This document shows positions 1 to 13,138 of a stretch of 64,000 bases of DNA, one piece after another. The first letter of the stretch is position 1, and each line of letters begins with the position of its first letter. The stretch covers positions 186,001 through 250,000 of the forward strand of contig NZ_JAVDXV010000001.1 in NCBI RefSeq assembly GCF_031458115.1, in the 5' to 3' direction. Under the pieces are notes generated by a model. The model worked only from the letters and a program-made list of their open reading frames with translations. It did no database searches and was not told the origin of the DNA. Position numbers and translations under genes: made by a program. This DNA comes from Pelomonas asaccharophilus_A. Its GTDB lineage: Bacteria; Pseudomonadota; Gammaproteobacteria; Burkholderiales; Burkholderiaceae_C.

Positions 1-14
1 CCAGGAGTTCGAGC

Positions 15-2420
15 ATGTTGCAGACCATCGTCACGCAGGGCTGGCGGCGTTTCGCCCAGGCCGTGCTGGGACTGGGCGTGGCCACGTTGGTGGGCTGCGG
101 TGGGGGTGGCGGTAGCGCCGGCGATTGCACCTTCCAGTGTGATGGGGGGGGCAACACCGGCTTGGTCGATTTGGCCATTGCCGGCAATTCGACGCTGTCG
201 AACTCCGGTACCGAAACCCTGACGCTGACGGTTACGGCGCTGAAGTCTGGCAACACCGCGTTGATCGGCGTGGCAACGCCCATCAATTTCGCCGTGGATG
301 CCGGCGCGGTCATCACACCGGCAGGCACAGCGACCAATACCGCCGACGGCAAGCTGTCCGCTGTGGTCAGCCTCGTCAACAAGGCCAACCGCGCTGTCAC
401 CGTGACTGTCAACAGTGGCACCATCACGAAGACCTTCACGTTCAACGTGGTCGATAGCGTGTCCGGCGGCAAGGTGGCTGATGTCTCGTTGGTGGCAAGC
501 AAGACCACGCTGCCCAACAACGGGTCCGAAACGATCACATTGACGGCGACGACGCTGGACGCCTCGCGCGTTGCTGCCGGCGGTGCTCCGCTGATCTTCT
601 CGGTCGAAGATCCGTCGAGCTCAGCCCTCGTCACACCCGCAGGTGGTGCCACCACCACCAATGCCACGACCGGCCAGTTGGTGGCCACGCTGTCGCTGGG
701 CAACAGCCCCGCCAACCGAACCATCAAAGTCAGCGCGACCAGCGGCACGGTGACCCGTTCGATCAGCGTGGACGTGGTCGACTCGACGGCCACGTCGCCC
801 GTCGCGACGGACCTCAGCATTGCGCTGAACAAGGCGACGATAGGCAACTCGGGCAGCGAATCCGTCGAGGTGGTCGTCACCGCGGTCGACCGCAACCGAA
901 ATGCCGTCGCCGGCATCGACGTGAGCTTTACTGTTGACTCGAATGCGGTGCTGGTTGTCGGCAACGCCAAGACGGCTGCCGACGGCACGGCCAAGGCGAA
1001 CGTGACCATCGGCGCAGACCGGTCCAACCGCGTCGTCACCGTGACGGCGCGCAGTGCGAGCTTTGTGCGCCAGGCGTCGTTCCGTGTCACCGGCGCCAAA
1101 TTGGTGGCCACATTGCAACCAGCGACGCTGAAGGTGGGCGAGACGGGCCAGGTCCAGTACGCTCTGACCGACGTCAATGGCAATGCCATGGTGGGCGTGG
1201 CAATCACGGTGGCCGGCCCAGGTACTTCCGCTGCCGCCACCTGCCCTGGTGCAGCGGCCGGCGCCCCGCGCGTCACCGATGGCGGCGGCAGGTACCTCTA
1301 CTGCTATGTGGCCGCGGGCTCTGGCCCCACGTTGGTCACTGCAGAGGCCGGCGGCGCTTCCCTGACGAGCACGGTGCAGATCGACGCCAAGCTGTCCGAT
1401 GTGCCGGCATCCACCAACATCGCTTCTGCGACGTTTACGGTTGCGCCTTCGGTGGTCAGCGTGAACGCGGTCGGCTCCAAGGACAACCGTGCCGACTTGC
1501 GTCTGCTGTTCCTGACCGACAAGAGCCAGCCGATCCCGAACGTGCGAGTGCGTCTGGGTCTCGGCGAGAACTCGGCGGGTACTGATGGCGACATCAGCTC
1601 TGGCAAGGACGCCGTTGTTACCTCGGACGCGAACGGAGTGGCTGTGTCCAGCTTTGTGCCGGGCGTGCGCCCAAGCGCGACGGACCAGGTCAAGGTTTAC
1701 GCGTGCTTCGCGAAGGATGACAGCGTGCCCACCATCGCAGCCTGCCCCGCCAGCCAGAAACGGGAGGTGGCATTGACGGTGGTGGAGCAGCCGGTGTCCA
1801 TCTCTATCGGCACGGCCAACGAGATTGGCAACGGCGCCAACGGCCAAACCTACACCCAGTTGTTCACCGTGCTGGTCGTCGACACGGCGGGCAATCCCAA
1901 GTCCGACGTGCAACTGACGCCGTTGTTGGATCTGCCCAGCTATCAGAAGGGCGTCTGGATCTTTGATTCCGTCCTGCGTCAATGGGGCCAGATCATTCGG
2001 GCCGTCTGCCTGAATGAGGACAGTTCGGTGGACGGCTTCCGCAACGGCACCATCGAGACCTTCGGCGGCGTGTCCGAAGACCTGAACGGCAATGGCCAGC
2101 TTGACCCACGCAAGTCCGACGTGTCCATCACGCTGGTGGGCTCGACCAAGACGGACGCCAACGGCACGGCGCTGTTGCGCATCGAGTACCCGAAGAACTA
2201 CGGCAGTTGGGTCGAGTACTCCATCCGCGTCAGCGCGTCGGGAGTGGTCAGCCCACCTGCTACCTTCGGTCGCATCGCCAACCCGGGAGACACGCTGCTG
2301 ACGTTGAAGGGCAATCGTCAGGTCACCGGTGTGCCGGTGGATGCGGTCAAGGCTGAAGGCGAGCCGCCGTTCGTCAAGAGCCCCTATGGCATCGACAACT
2401 CCTGCTCCAGCCCCAACTGA
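15..2420 (+). CDS. Ig-like repeat outer-membrane/surface lipoprotein
   Basis: Not recognised as a named gene. The 801-residue product begins with a lipoprotein signal peptide: a basic N-terminus, a hydrophobic stretch at about residues 15-27 and the lipobox LVGC with Cys28, followed by a glycine-rich tether. Three successive modules at about 50-148, 153-256 and 262-360 share an N-S-G-(S/T)-E start and end in VVDS or a related motif. They resemble bacterial Ig-like (invasin-type) domains, and a further module follows at about 361-460. The C-terminal third has no clear repeat. AGGAG at 3-7 supports the ATG. The last 35 bases overlap the chosen aroK start. In Burkholderiales pilMNOPQ commonly lies before aroK, so this could be a pilus-linked adhesin, but that cluster is outside the window and the link is inference. 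Confidence 0.75.
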   Translation: MLQTIVTQGWRRFAQAVLGLGVATLVGCGGGGGSAGDCTFQCDGGGNTGLVDLAIAGNSTLSNSGTETLTLTVTALKSGNTALIGVATPINFAVDAGAVITPAGTATNTADGKLSAVVSLVNKANRAVTVTVNSGTITKTFTFNVVDSVSGGKVADVSLVASKTTLPNNGSETITLTATTLDASRVAAGGAPLIFSVEDPSSSALVTPAGGATTTNATTGQLVATLSLGNSPANRTIKVSATSGTVTRSISVDVVDSTATSPVATDLSIALNKATIGNSGSESVEVVVTAVDRNRNAVAGIDVSFTVDSNAVLVVGNAKTAADGTAKANVTIGADRSNRVVTVTARSASFVRQASFRVTGAKLVATLQPATLKVGETGQVQYALTDVNGNAMVGVAITVAGPGTSAAATCPGAAAGAPRVTDGGGRYLYCYVAAGSGPTLVTAEAGGASLTSTVQIDAKLSDVPASTNIASATFTVAPSVVSVNAVGSKDNRADLRLLFLTDKSQPIPNVRVRLGLGENSAGTDGDISSGKDAVVTSDANGVAVSSFVPGVRPSATDQVKVYACFAKDDSVPTIAACPASQKREVALTVVEQPVSISIGTANEIGNGANGQTYTQLFTVLVVDTAGNPKSDVQLTPLLDLPSYQKGVWIFDSVLRQWGQIIRAVCLNEDSSVDGFRNGTIETFGGVSEDLNGNGQLDPRKSDVSITLVGSTKTDANGTALLRIEYPKNYGSWVEYSIRVSASGVVSPPATFGRIANPGDTLLTLKGNRQVTGVPVDAVKAEGEPPFVKSPYGIDNSCSSPN

Positions 2421-3009
2421 CGGCGTTGGCGGGACAGGACATAAACGTTCTGTCATCGCCCTCGTCGGCATGCCCGGCGGTGGAAAGTCCACCGTCGGCA
2501 AACAACTGGCACGCCAAATCGGCGTGCCTTTTGTCGATTCGGATCATGAGATCGAGCTGCGCATCGGCGGCAGCATCAAGCAGTTCTTCGACAGCCACGG
2601 TGAGGCGGCGTTCCGCGACCTCGAGACGGAGGTGATCGCCGAGCTTCTGGAGCGGCCCGGCGAGTGCGTGCTGGCAACCGGCGGTGGCGCCGTGCTGCGC
2701 GATCGCAACCGCGACATCCTGCATGCGCGGGCCACGGTGCTCTACCTGCGTTCCACGCCGGAAGACCTGTACCGGCGCTTGCGCCATGACACGACGCGCC
2801 CGCTGCTGCAGGTGCGCGATCCACTGGCCAAGCTACGCGAGCTGCACCAGCAGCGCGACCCGCTGTACCGGCGCTGCGCCCACTATGTGCTGGAGGGCGC
2901 GCGTGGGTCCGTGCATTCGCTGGTCAGCATGACCCTGACCCAGCTGGAGCTGGCGGGGCTCATCGACCCGTACCGCGTCGCCGCGACGGTAGGCGCCGAG
3001 CCGCACTGA
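2386..3009 (+). CDS. aroK: Shikimate kinase
   Basis: Phosphorylates shikimate to shikimate 3-phosphate with ATP, the fifth step of chorismate synthesis, in the cytoplasm. The P-loop GMPGGGKS lies at residues 28-35. It is followed by the shikimate-binding Asp in FVDSDHEIE and the conserved TGGGAVLR stretch. The product is 207 residues, slightly long for the family because of an unconserved N-terminal tail of about 20 residues. ATG 2386 is chosen; a GTG at 2329 in the same frame would add 19 residues. Either start lies inside the upstream lipoprotein gene, so the two are probably translationally linked. aroB follows after 56 bases, the usual aroKB pairing. Function is secure; the start is less so. 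Confidence 0.93.
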   Translation: MASTTPAPAPTDGVGGTGHKRSVIALVGMPGGGKSTVGKQLARQIGVPFVDSDHEIELRIGGSIKQFFDSHGEAAFRDLETEVIAELLERPGECVLATGGGAVLRDRNRDILHARATVLYLRSTPEDLYRRLRHDTTRPLLQVRDPLAKLRELHQQRDPLYRRCAHYVLEGARGSVHSLVSMTLTQLELAGLIDPYRVAATVGAEPH

Positions 3010-3065
3010 CGGCTGCCAAGTGGGCTTGCCGTCTGACGAAGGGGGCGGCTCTTACACTTGGCCGC

Positions 3066-4160
3066 ATGCCCGCCACCGATACCGTTCGCATCCGCCTCCC
3101 TGACGACCGCAACTACGAGATCCGCATCGGGTCCGGCTTGTTGGATGCGCACGCCAGCTGGCAAGGCCTGCCCAAGGGCGGCGCGGCTGTCATCGTCAGC
3201 AACGAGACCATTGCGCCGCTGTATGCCCAGCGCCTGCGAGAGCAGCTGCTGTCGGTCTATGCCCGTGTCGATCTCGTCGTGCTCGCCGATGGCGAGCAGC
3301 ACAAGGGCTGGGCCAGCCTCAACCAGATCTGCGACCACCTGCTGAGCGAGGCGCTGGACCGCAAGACGGTGCTGTTTGCGTTGGGCGGCGGTGTCATCGG
3401 CGACATGACCGGCTTTGCGGCGGCCATCTACATGCGTGGCGTCCCTTTCGTGCAGGTGCCTACCACCTTGCTGGCCCAGGTGGACTCGTCGGTCGGCGGC
3501 AAGACCGCCATCAACCATCCGCTGGGCAAGAACATGATCGGCGCGTTCTACCAGCCCGAGCGCGTCATCGCCGACCTGGACACGCTGGACAGCCTGCCCG
3601 ACCGCGAGCTGCGGGCCGGCCTCGCCGAGATCATCAAGTACGGCCCCATCGCCGATGCCGGGTTCCTGGACTGGATAGAGACCAACCTTGACGCGCTGCT
3701 GGCACGCGACAAGGCGGCGCTGGCCCATGCAGTGCGGCGCAGTTGCGAGATCAAGGCCGATGTGGTCGGACAGGATGAACGAGAGCAGGGCCTGCGGGCC
3801 ATCCTCAACTTCGGCCACACCATTGGCCATGCGATCGAAGCCGGCATGGGCTACGGCGAATGGTTGCACGGCGAGGCCGTGGCTTGCGGCATGGTGCTGG
3901 CGGCCGACCTGTCGCATCGCATGGGGTTGATGCCCGCCGACTTCGTCGAGCGCCTGCGCCGACTGGTCGAGAGGGCAGAGCTGCCGGTGCAGCCGCCGCG
4001 CCTGGGCGCCGAGCGCTATCTGCAGCTGATGCGCGTCGACAAGAAGGCCGAGGCGGGTGCTATCCGCTTCGTGCTCATCGAGGCGCTGGGCCGGGCCGGC
4101 CTGCATGCCGTGCCCGACGAGCGCATCGTCGAGACGCTGACCACGCACGGAGCGGCCTGA
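3066..4160 (+). CDS. aroB: 3-dehydroquinate synthase
   Basis: Converts DAHP to 3-dehydroquinate, the second step of the shikimate pathway, using NAD and a divalent metal. The 364-residue length is normal. The nucleotide and metal-binding core is clear: GGGVIGDMTGF, then PTTLLAQVDSSVGGK and NHPLGKNMIGAF. The zinc-ligand regions are seen as the Glu in GLAEIIKYG and the His in FGHTIGHAIE. The stop overlaps the dgt start (ATGA at 4157-4160 region), so dgt is probably co-translated. It sits with aroK, giving two steps of the same pathway in one operon. Confidence 0.97.
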   Translation: MPATDTVRIRLPDDRNYEIRIGSGLLDAHASWQGLPKGGAAVIVSNETIAPLYAQRLREQLLSVYARVDLVVLADGEQHKGWASLNQICDHLLSEALDRKTVLFALGGGVIGDMTGFAAAIYMRGVPFVQVPTTLLAQVDSSVGGKTAINHPLGKNMIGAFYQPERVIADLDTLDSLPDRELRAGLAEIIKYGPIADAGFLDWIETNLDALLARDKAALAHAVRRSCEIKADVVGQDEREQGLRAILNFGHTIGHAIEAGMGYGEWLHGEAVACGMVLAADLSHRMGLMPADFVERLRRLVERAELPVQPPRLGAERYLQLMRVDKKAEAGAIRFVLIEALGRAGLHAVPDERIVETLTTHGAA

Positions 4161-5296
4161 TGCTGGCGGCGCGCCCGGCCTACGCTGCCGATCCGGCGCG
4201 CAGCCGCGGCCGCCGCTTGCCGGAGCCGGCCGCGCCCACGCGCAGCGAGTTCCAGCGTGATCGGGACCGCATCATCCACAGCACGGCGTTTCGCCGGCTG
4301 GTCTACAAGACGCAGGTCTTCCTGAACCATGAGGGCGACCTGTTCCGCACGCGGCTGACGCATTCGCTGGAGGTCGCGCAACTTGGCCGCTCCATCGCGC
4401 GCAGCCTGGGCCTGGACGAGGACCTGGTCGAGGCCGTCGCGCTGGCCCATGACCTGGGGCACACGCCCTTCGGTCATGCTGGTCAGGATGTGCTGGACGA
4501 GTGCATGAAAGCGCATGGCGGCTTTGAGCACAATCTGCAGTCGCTTCGCGTCGTCGACACGTTGGAGCAGCGCTACCCGGCCTTTGACGGGCTGAATCTC
4601 TGCTTCGAAACCCGCGAGGGCATCCTCAAGCACTGCTCGCGTCGCAATGCCGAGTTGATCGAGGCGGCCGAGCCGGGGGGCATCGCGACACGCTTTCTGC
4701 ACGGCGGCCAGACCAGCCTCGAAGCCCAGCTCTGCAATCTCGCCGATGAGGTGGCCTACAACGCCCACGATGTCGACGACGGCGTACGCTCGGGCCTCAT
4801 CGAGCTGGAGCAGTTGCTGGAGGTCGACCTGGTGCGCGAGCACTGGCGAGCGGCGCTGGATGCGCATCCCCATCTGGCCGGCAAGCGCCTGCTGTTCGAG
4901 ACCATAAGGCGCATGCTGTCAGCGCAGGTCTACGACATCATCGATGCCACGCGAAGCGCGCTGGCGGACGCCGCCCCTGCAGATGCCGACGCGGTGCGGC
5001 GCAGCGACAAGCCCCAGCTGCGCTTCAGCGCGGACATGCGCACACGCAGCACAGCGCTCAAGCGCTTCCTGTTCGCCAACCTGTACCGCCATCCGCAGGT
5101 GCAGTCCACGCGCGCCAGGGCCGAGCAAGTCTTGCGCGACCTGTTCGCCACCTACTCCGGTGACCCCACCCAGATGCCCGCCGACTTCGCCGAGCGTGAG
5201 GACCGTGAACGGGCCTGCGCCGACTACATCGCCGGCATGACCGATCGATTTGCGATCCGCGAGCACCAGAGGCTGACAGGCAAGACCTTGTTCTGA
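4160..5296 (+). CDS. dgt: Deoxyguanosinetriphosphate triphosphohydrolase-like protein
   Basis: HD-superfamily nucleotidase that releases triphosphate from dNTPs, classically dGTP; this type is usually annotated dGTPase-like. The 378-residue protein carries the metal-binding HD residues: His68 in LTHSLEV and His97-Asp98 in ALAHDLGHTPFGH. An N-terminal arginine-rich FQRDRDRIIHS motif, typical of the family, precedes them. ATG 4160 overlaps the aroB TGA, and the frame runs open upstream only because of the high GC content. The aroK-aroB-dgt order is common in betaproteobacteria. The true substrate range cannot be read from sequence. Confidence 0.93.
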   Translation: MLAARPAYAADPARSRGRRLPEPAAPTRSEFQRDRDRIIHSTAFRRLVYKTQVFLNHEGDLFRTRLTHSLEVAQLGRSIARSLGLDEDLVEAVALAHDLGHTPFGHAGQDVLDECMKAHGGFEHNLQSLRVVDTLEQRYPAFDGLNLCFETREGILKHCSRRNAELIEAAEPGGIATRFLHGGQTSLEAQLCNLADEVAYNAHDVDDGVRSGLIELEQLLEVDLVREHWRAALDAHPHLAGKRLLFETIRRMLSAQVYDIIDATRSALADAAPADADAVRRSDKPQLRFSADMRTRSTALKRFLFANLYRHPQVQSTRARAEQVLRDLFATYSGDPTQMPADFAEREDRERACADYIAGMTDRFAIREHQRLTGKTLF

Positions 5297-5300
5297 TTAC

Positions 5301-5320
5301 AAAATGGGGTCGGAGTCGAA
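5301..5320 (+). repeat. Left inverted end of RAYT unit
   Basis: Begins AAAATGGGGTC. The reverse complement of 6125-6144 matches it at 18 of 20 positions, the two differences both being G/A. Confidence 0.75.
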
Positions 5321-5355
5321 TATGCTGGGGCCAGCTTCATGCCTCCGCGACCGCC

Positions 5356-6075
5356 ATGGCCCGACTTCCTCGCCTCATCCTGCCCGATCAGCCCCACCAT
5401 GTGATCCTGCGCGGCAACAACCGGCAGGCGATCTTCTACAGCGACCTTGACCGTGAGTACCTGCTGGCCACGTTGAAAGAGGTGGCGGCGCAGTACCGCA
5501 TGGCCATCCATGCCTATGTGCTGATGGACAACCATCTGCATTTGCTGGTCACGCCGCCCAGTGCCGAGGCGTTGAGCCGCATGATGCAGTCGCTGGGACG
5601 GCGCTATGTGGGGTGGTTCAACGCGCGCCATCAGCGCAGCGGCACCTTGTGGGAAGGGCGGTTCCGCGCCGGGCTCATTGAAGGCGAGCGCCATCTGCTG
5701 GCTTGCATGCGCTACATCGAGCTGAACCCCGTGAGGGCCGGTCTGTGCAACGAGGCCGTTCAGTGGCCGTGGTCCAGTGCGGCACACCACCTGGGTTTGA
5801 GCCGCAGCGCGTTGATCACCGAGCATGAGATGTACTGGTCGCTGGGCAACACCCCCTTCGAACGCGAGCACGCCTACCGCGAGTTGCTGAATCAAGGCGT
5901 CTCGCGGCGGGAGCAGATGGAGTTCACCGATGCCGTGCTGCGTGGCCGCCCGCTGGGCAGCGAGAGCTTCCTGAAGCCGCTGGCCGTCGACCATCCAGCG
6001 GTCGTGGTGCAGCGGCCGCGTGGGCGTCCACGAAAGGCGCCCAATTTGGTGCAGAACAGTGAATCCGCTCCTTGA
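5356..6075 (+). CDS. REP-associated tyrosine transposase (RAYT), Y1 HUH family
   Basis: Single-strand endonuclease/transposase of the IS200/IS605 TnpA type, as found in RAYTs that act on REP-like palindromes. The 239-residue protein has the HUH motif His60-Leu-His62 in DNHLHLLV. A candidate catalytic tyrosine is Tyr120 in CMRYIELNPVRAG, a signature of this group. The C-terminus carries a basic AT-hook-like RPRGRPRK motif, frequent in RAYTs. The gene is intact, with ATG 5356 and flanking inverted repeats. It stands alone between dgt and gltB with no partner orfB, so it is probably a domesticated single-copy RAYT rather than an active IS. Activity is not shown. Confidence 0.88.
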   Translation: MARLPRLILPDQPHHVILRGNNRQAIFYSDLDREYLLATLKEVAAQYRMAIHAYVLMDNHLHLLVTPPSAEALSRMMQSLGRRYVGWFNARHQRSGTLWEGRFRAGLIEGERHLLACMRYIELNPVRAGLCNEAVQWPWSSAAHHLGLSRSALITEHEMYWSLGNTPFEREHAYRELLNQGVSRREQMEFTDAVLRGRPLGSESFLKPLAVDHPAVVVQRPRGRPRKAPNLVQNSESAP

Positions 6076-6090
6076 TTTGAGTATGCCCCC

Positions 6091-6126
6091 AATTAATTTG
6101 CATCAAGTTGGTGATGCAATTTAATT
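6091..6126. repeat. REP-like imperfect palindrome
   Basis: The arms TTGCATCA (6098-6105) and TGATGCAA (6112-6119) enclose the 6-base loop AGTTGG. After one mismatched pair the stem continues outwards with AATTAA/TTAATT, giving about 15 pairs with one mismatch. It directly abuts the right inverted end of the RAYT unit and is a natural candidate substrate for that enzyme. Confidence 0.7.
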
Positions 6127-6144
6127 TGACTCTGACCCCATTTT
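6125..6144 (-). repeat. Right inverted end of RAYT unit
   Basis: Inverted copy of 5301-5320, 18 of 20 matches. It overlaps the outer edge of the REP-like palindrome by two bases and ends 7 bases before the candidate gltB -35 hexamer. Confidence 0.75.
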
Positions 6145-6151
6145 AATCAAG

Positions 6152-6180
6152 TTGCCGCGATTGTTGCGCTGCAGTACGCT
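6152..6180 (+). promoter_or_regulatory. Candidate sigma-70 promoter for gltBD
   Basis: TTGCCG at 6152-6157 and TACGCT at 6175-6180 are separated by 17 bases, about 30 bases before the gltB ATG. The match is moderate (4/6 and 3/6), so this is a by-eye candidate only. Confidence 0.35.
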
Positions 6181-6209
6181 TCCGGCCTGTTGTGATCCAG
6201 GAGGCCGCC

Positions 6210-10967
<4,758 letters not shown>

Positions 10968-10978
10968 GGAGAAGAAGC

Positions 10979-12454
10979 ATGGGGAAAGTCACCGGCTTCA
11001 TGGAGTACGAGCGCCTGGAAGAGGGCTACGAGCCCGTCACCGCTCGCGTCAAGAACTACAAGGAATTCGTCATCGCGCTGAACGTTGACCAGGCCAAGCA
11101 GCAGGGTGCCCGCTGCATGGACTGCGGTACGCCGTTCTGCAACAACGGCTGCCCGGTCAACAACATCATTCCGGACTTCAACGACCTGGTCTACAAGGGC
11201 CGGCCGGAAGACTGGAAGAACGCGATCGCGGTGCTGCACAGCACCAACAACTTTCCCGAGTTCACCGGTCGCATCTGCCCCGCGCCCTGCGAGGCGGCCT
11301 GCACGCTGAACGTCAACGACGACGCGGTGGGCATCAAGTCCATCGAGCACGCCATCATCGACCGCGCCTGGGCCGAGGGCTGGGTCAAGGCCCAGCCGGC
11401 CAAGCTGCAGACGGGCAAGAAGGTCGCCATCGTCGGCGGTGGCCCCGCCGGCCTGGCGGCCGCGCAGCAGTTGGCGCGTGTGGGCCACAGCGTCACCGTG
11501 TTCGAAAAGAACGACCGCGTGGGCGGCCTGCTGCGCTACGGCATCCCGGACTTCAAGATGGAGAAGTCCCACATCGACCGTCGCGTCGAGCAGATGAAGG
11601 CCGAGGGCGTCGAGTTCCGCACCGGCGTGCTGGTCGCCGCGCTGCCCGAGGGTTCCAAGGTCACCAACTGGGCCAAGGAAACCATCTCCGCCGACGAGCT
11701 GAAGAGCCAGTTCGACGCCGTGCTGCTGACTGGCGGCGCCGAGCAGTCGCGCGACCTGCCCGTGCCGGGCCGCGACCTGGCTGGTGTGCACTTCGCGATG
11801 GAGTTCCTGCCGCAGCAGAACAAGGTCAACGCCGGTGACAAGCTGAAGAATCAGATCCGCGCCGACGGCAAGCACGTCGTCGTCATCGGCGGCGGCGACA
11901 CCGGCAGCGACTGCGTCGGCACCAGCAACCGCCACGGCGCCAAGAGCGTCGTGCAGTTCGAGCTGATGCCCCAGCCGCCCGAAGTTGAAGACCGCCCGCT
12001 GACCTGGCCCTACTGGCCCATCAAGCTGCGCACCTCGTCCAGCCACGAAGAGGGCTGCGAGCGCGAGTTCGCCATCGCCACCAAGGAGTTCCTGGGCGAG
12101 AAGGGCAAGCTGACCGGCGTGAAGACCGTGCGCCTGCAATGGCAAGGCGGCAAGATGACCGAGGTCGAAGGCAGCGAGCAGATCCTGAAGGCCGACCTGG
12201 CCTTCCTGGCGATGGGCTTCGTGTCGCCGGTGGCCACCATCCTGGATGCCTTCGGCGTCGACAAGGATGCGCGCGGCAACGGCAAGGCCAGCACGGAAGG
12301 CGGCAACGCCTACAAGACCAACGTCGACAAGGTCTTCGCCGCCGGCGACATGCGCCGCGGCCAGAGCCTGGTGGTCTGGGCCATCCGCGAAGGCCGCCAA
12401 GCCGCTCGCGCGGTGGACGAATTCCTGATGGGCTCGACGACGCTGCCGCGCTGA
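10979..12454 (+). CDS. gltD: Glutamate synthase small subunit
   Basis: Beta subunit of glutamate synthase. It oxidises NADPH through FAD and passes electrons via iron-sulphur clusters to GltB. The 491-residue protein has N-terminal cluster cysteines in CMDCGTPFCNNGCPV and CPAPCEAAC. It then has an FAD-binding VGGGPAGLAAAQ near residue 150 and an NAD(P)-binding VIGGGDTGSDC near 305. The SD-like AAGGAG lies directly before ATG 10979. The stop is 12 bases from the convergent end of the TonB-like gene, and no strong terminator is visible between them. Confidence 0.97.
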   Translation: MGKVTGFMEYERLEEGYEPVTARVKNYKEFVIALNVDQAKQQGARCMDCGTPFCNNGCPVNNIIPDFNDLVYKGRPEDWKNAIAVLHSTNNFPEFTGRICPAPCEAACTLNVNDDAVGIKSIEHAIIDRAWAEGWVKAQPAKLQTGKKVAIVGGGPAGLAAAQQLARVGHSVTVFEKNDRVGGLLRYGIPDFKMEKSHIDRRVEQMKAEGVEFRTGVLVAALPEGSKVTNWAKETISADELKSQFDAVLLTGGAEQSRDLPVPGRDLAGVHFAMEFLPQQNKVNAGDKLKNQIRADGKHVVVIGGGDTGSDCVGTSNRHGAKSVVQFELMPQPPEVEDRPLTWPYWPIKLRTSSSHEEGCEREFAIATKEFLGEKGKLTGVKTVRLQWQGGKMTEVEGSEQILKADLAFLAMGFVSPVATILDAFGVDKDARGNGKASTEGGNAYKTNVDKVFAAGDMRRGQSLVVWAIREGRQAARAVDEFLMGSTTLPR

Positions 12455-12466
12455 GCGGCGCCGCGA

Positions 12467-13138
12467 TCAGCGCGCGGGCAGGGCCTGCGCGCTGTCGTCC
12501 GGGTTGGTGAGACAGCGTGTCGGGCCGTCCGTGCGCCAAGACCAGGTCGGTGAGCGCTGCTCAGGCCTGAAGTCCAGCTGCAGGCAATGGTGGCGCTCGG
12601 CGTCGCCTGCTGCGGTGAACCGGGCGTCCGCCACGGCCCTGCGGCCCAGCTTCTCGAACGCCGCCGGGGCTTCGGCCGGCCACATGGCGGTGGCGATCTC
12701 CTGGATCTGTCCGGCGCTTCCGACGCTGACATGCACACGCACCTGGACGCCGCCATCGGGCAGGGCGGCATCCGGGAATGGGAGCTGCGGCGGAGCGTCG
12801 TCGAACGTGGGCGGTGTGCTGTCGGCTTCGGCGGCCCGCGGCAGTTCCGAGGCAGCGGGCTGAGGCGCGGCTGCAGCCGGCACGACGGCTTGCGCCTCCA
12901 ATGCAGTCTCAGGCTCGGGAATGGCGGCGTGAACCGTTGGCGCTGGCGCCACCAGGTTGAAGCGGAGCAAAGTCTGCGGCCCAGCCGAAGCAGTCGGGGG
13001 CGCCTTGCCGCCGGACTTCACTGGCGGAGCCAGCAGCGCGGAGTGGCCGAGCACGGCAAGCAGCGCGCAGAAGACCACTGCTCTCGGCAGGGCCGGGCCG
13101 GTCGGCGAGGGGGTCAATCCTGCAGTAGATCCCGCCAT
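12467..13138 (-). CDS. TonB-like single-span envelope protein
   Basis: No named gene recognised. The 223-residue protein has one N-terminal membrane segment (about residues 18-37), a Pro/Ala-rich linker to about 125, and a C-terminal domain that includes VQVRVHVSVGSAGQIQEI. This layout and the V-x-V-x-V...G-x-I strand pattern resemble TonB and TonB-like C-terminal domains. It is the last gene of the minor-pilin operon: its start at 13138 overlaps the pilY1 end by 25 bases, so the two are probably translationally coupled. No exbB or exbD is nearby, so a role as the energising TonB for the receptor at 57.9 kb is unsupported; a pilus-linked or cell-wall-spanning role is equally possible. Confidence 0.65.
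   Translation of the reverse strand: MAGSTAGLTPSPTGPALPRAVVFCALLAVLGHSALLAPPVKSGGKAPPTASAGPQTLLRFNLVAPAPTVHAAIPEPETALEAQAVVPAAAAPQPAASELPRAAEADSTPPTFDDAPPQLPFPDAALPDGGVQVRVHVSVGSAGQIQEIATAMWPAEAPAAFEKLGRRAVADARFTAAGDAERHHCLQLDFRPEQRSPTWSWRTDGPTRCLTNPDDSAQALPAR

Larger units (their letters stand above)
5301..6144. mobile_element. RAYT unit (transposase plus inverted ends)
   Basis: The RAYT gene is bracketed by near-identical inverted repeats at 5301-5320 and 6125-6144, and a long palindrome lies inside the right end. The unit begins 4 bases after the dgt stop and ends just before the likely gltB promoter. RAYTs are usually single-copy domesticated relatives of IS200/IS605 that mobilise small palindromic repeats rather than themselves. 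Whether this whole unit moves as an element is inference; no target-site duplication was identified. Confidence 0.65.

Noticed and set aside
2329..2385. A longer AroK starting at GTG 2329
   Set aside because: The added residues are basic and Ser-rich, unlike shikimate kinases, and the segment reads as coding in the lipoprotein frame. ATG 2386 is kept, with the uncertainty stated.
12467..13138. The TonB-like protein as the TonB partner of the receptor at 57.9 kb
   Set aside because: The genes are 45 kb apart, there is no exbBD nearby, and the gene is coupled to pilY1. Nothing in the window links them.
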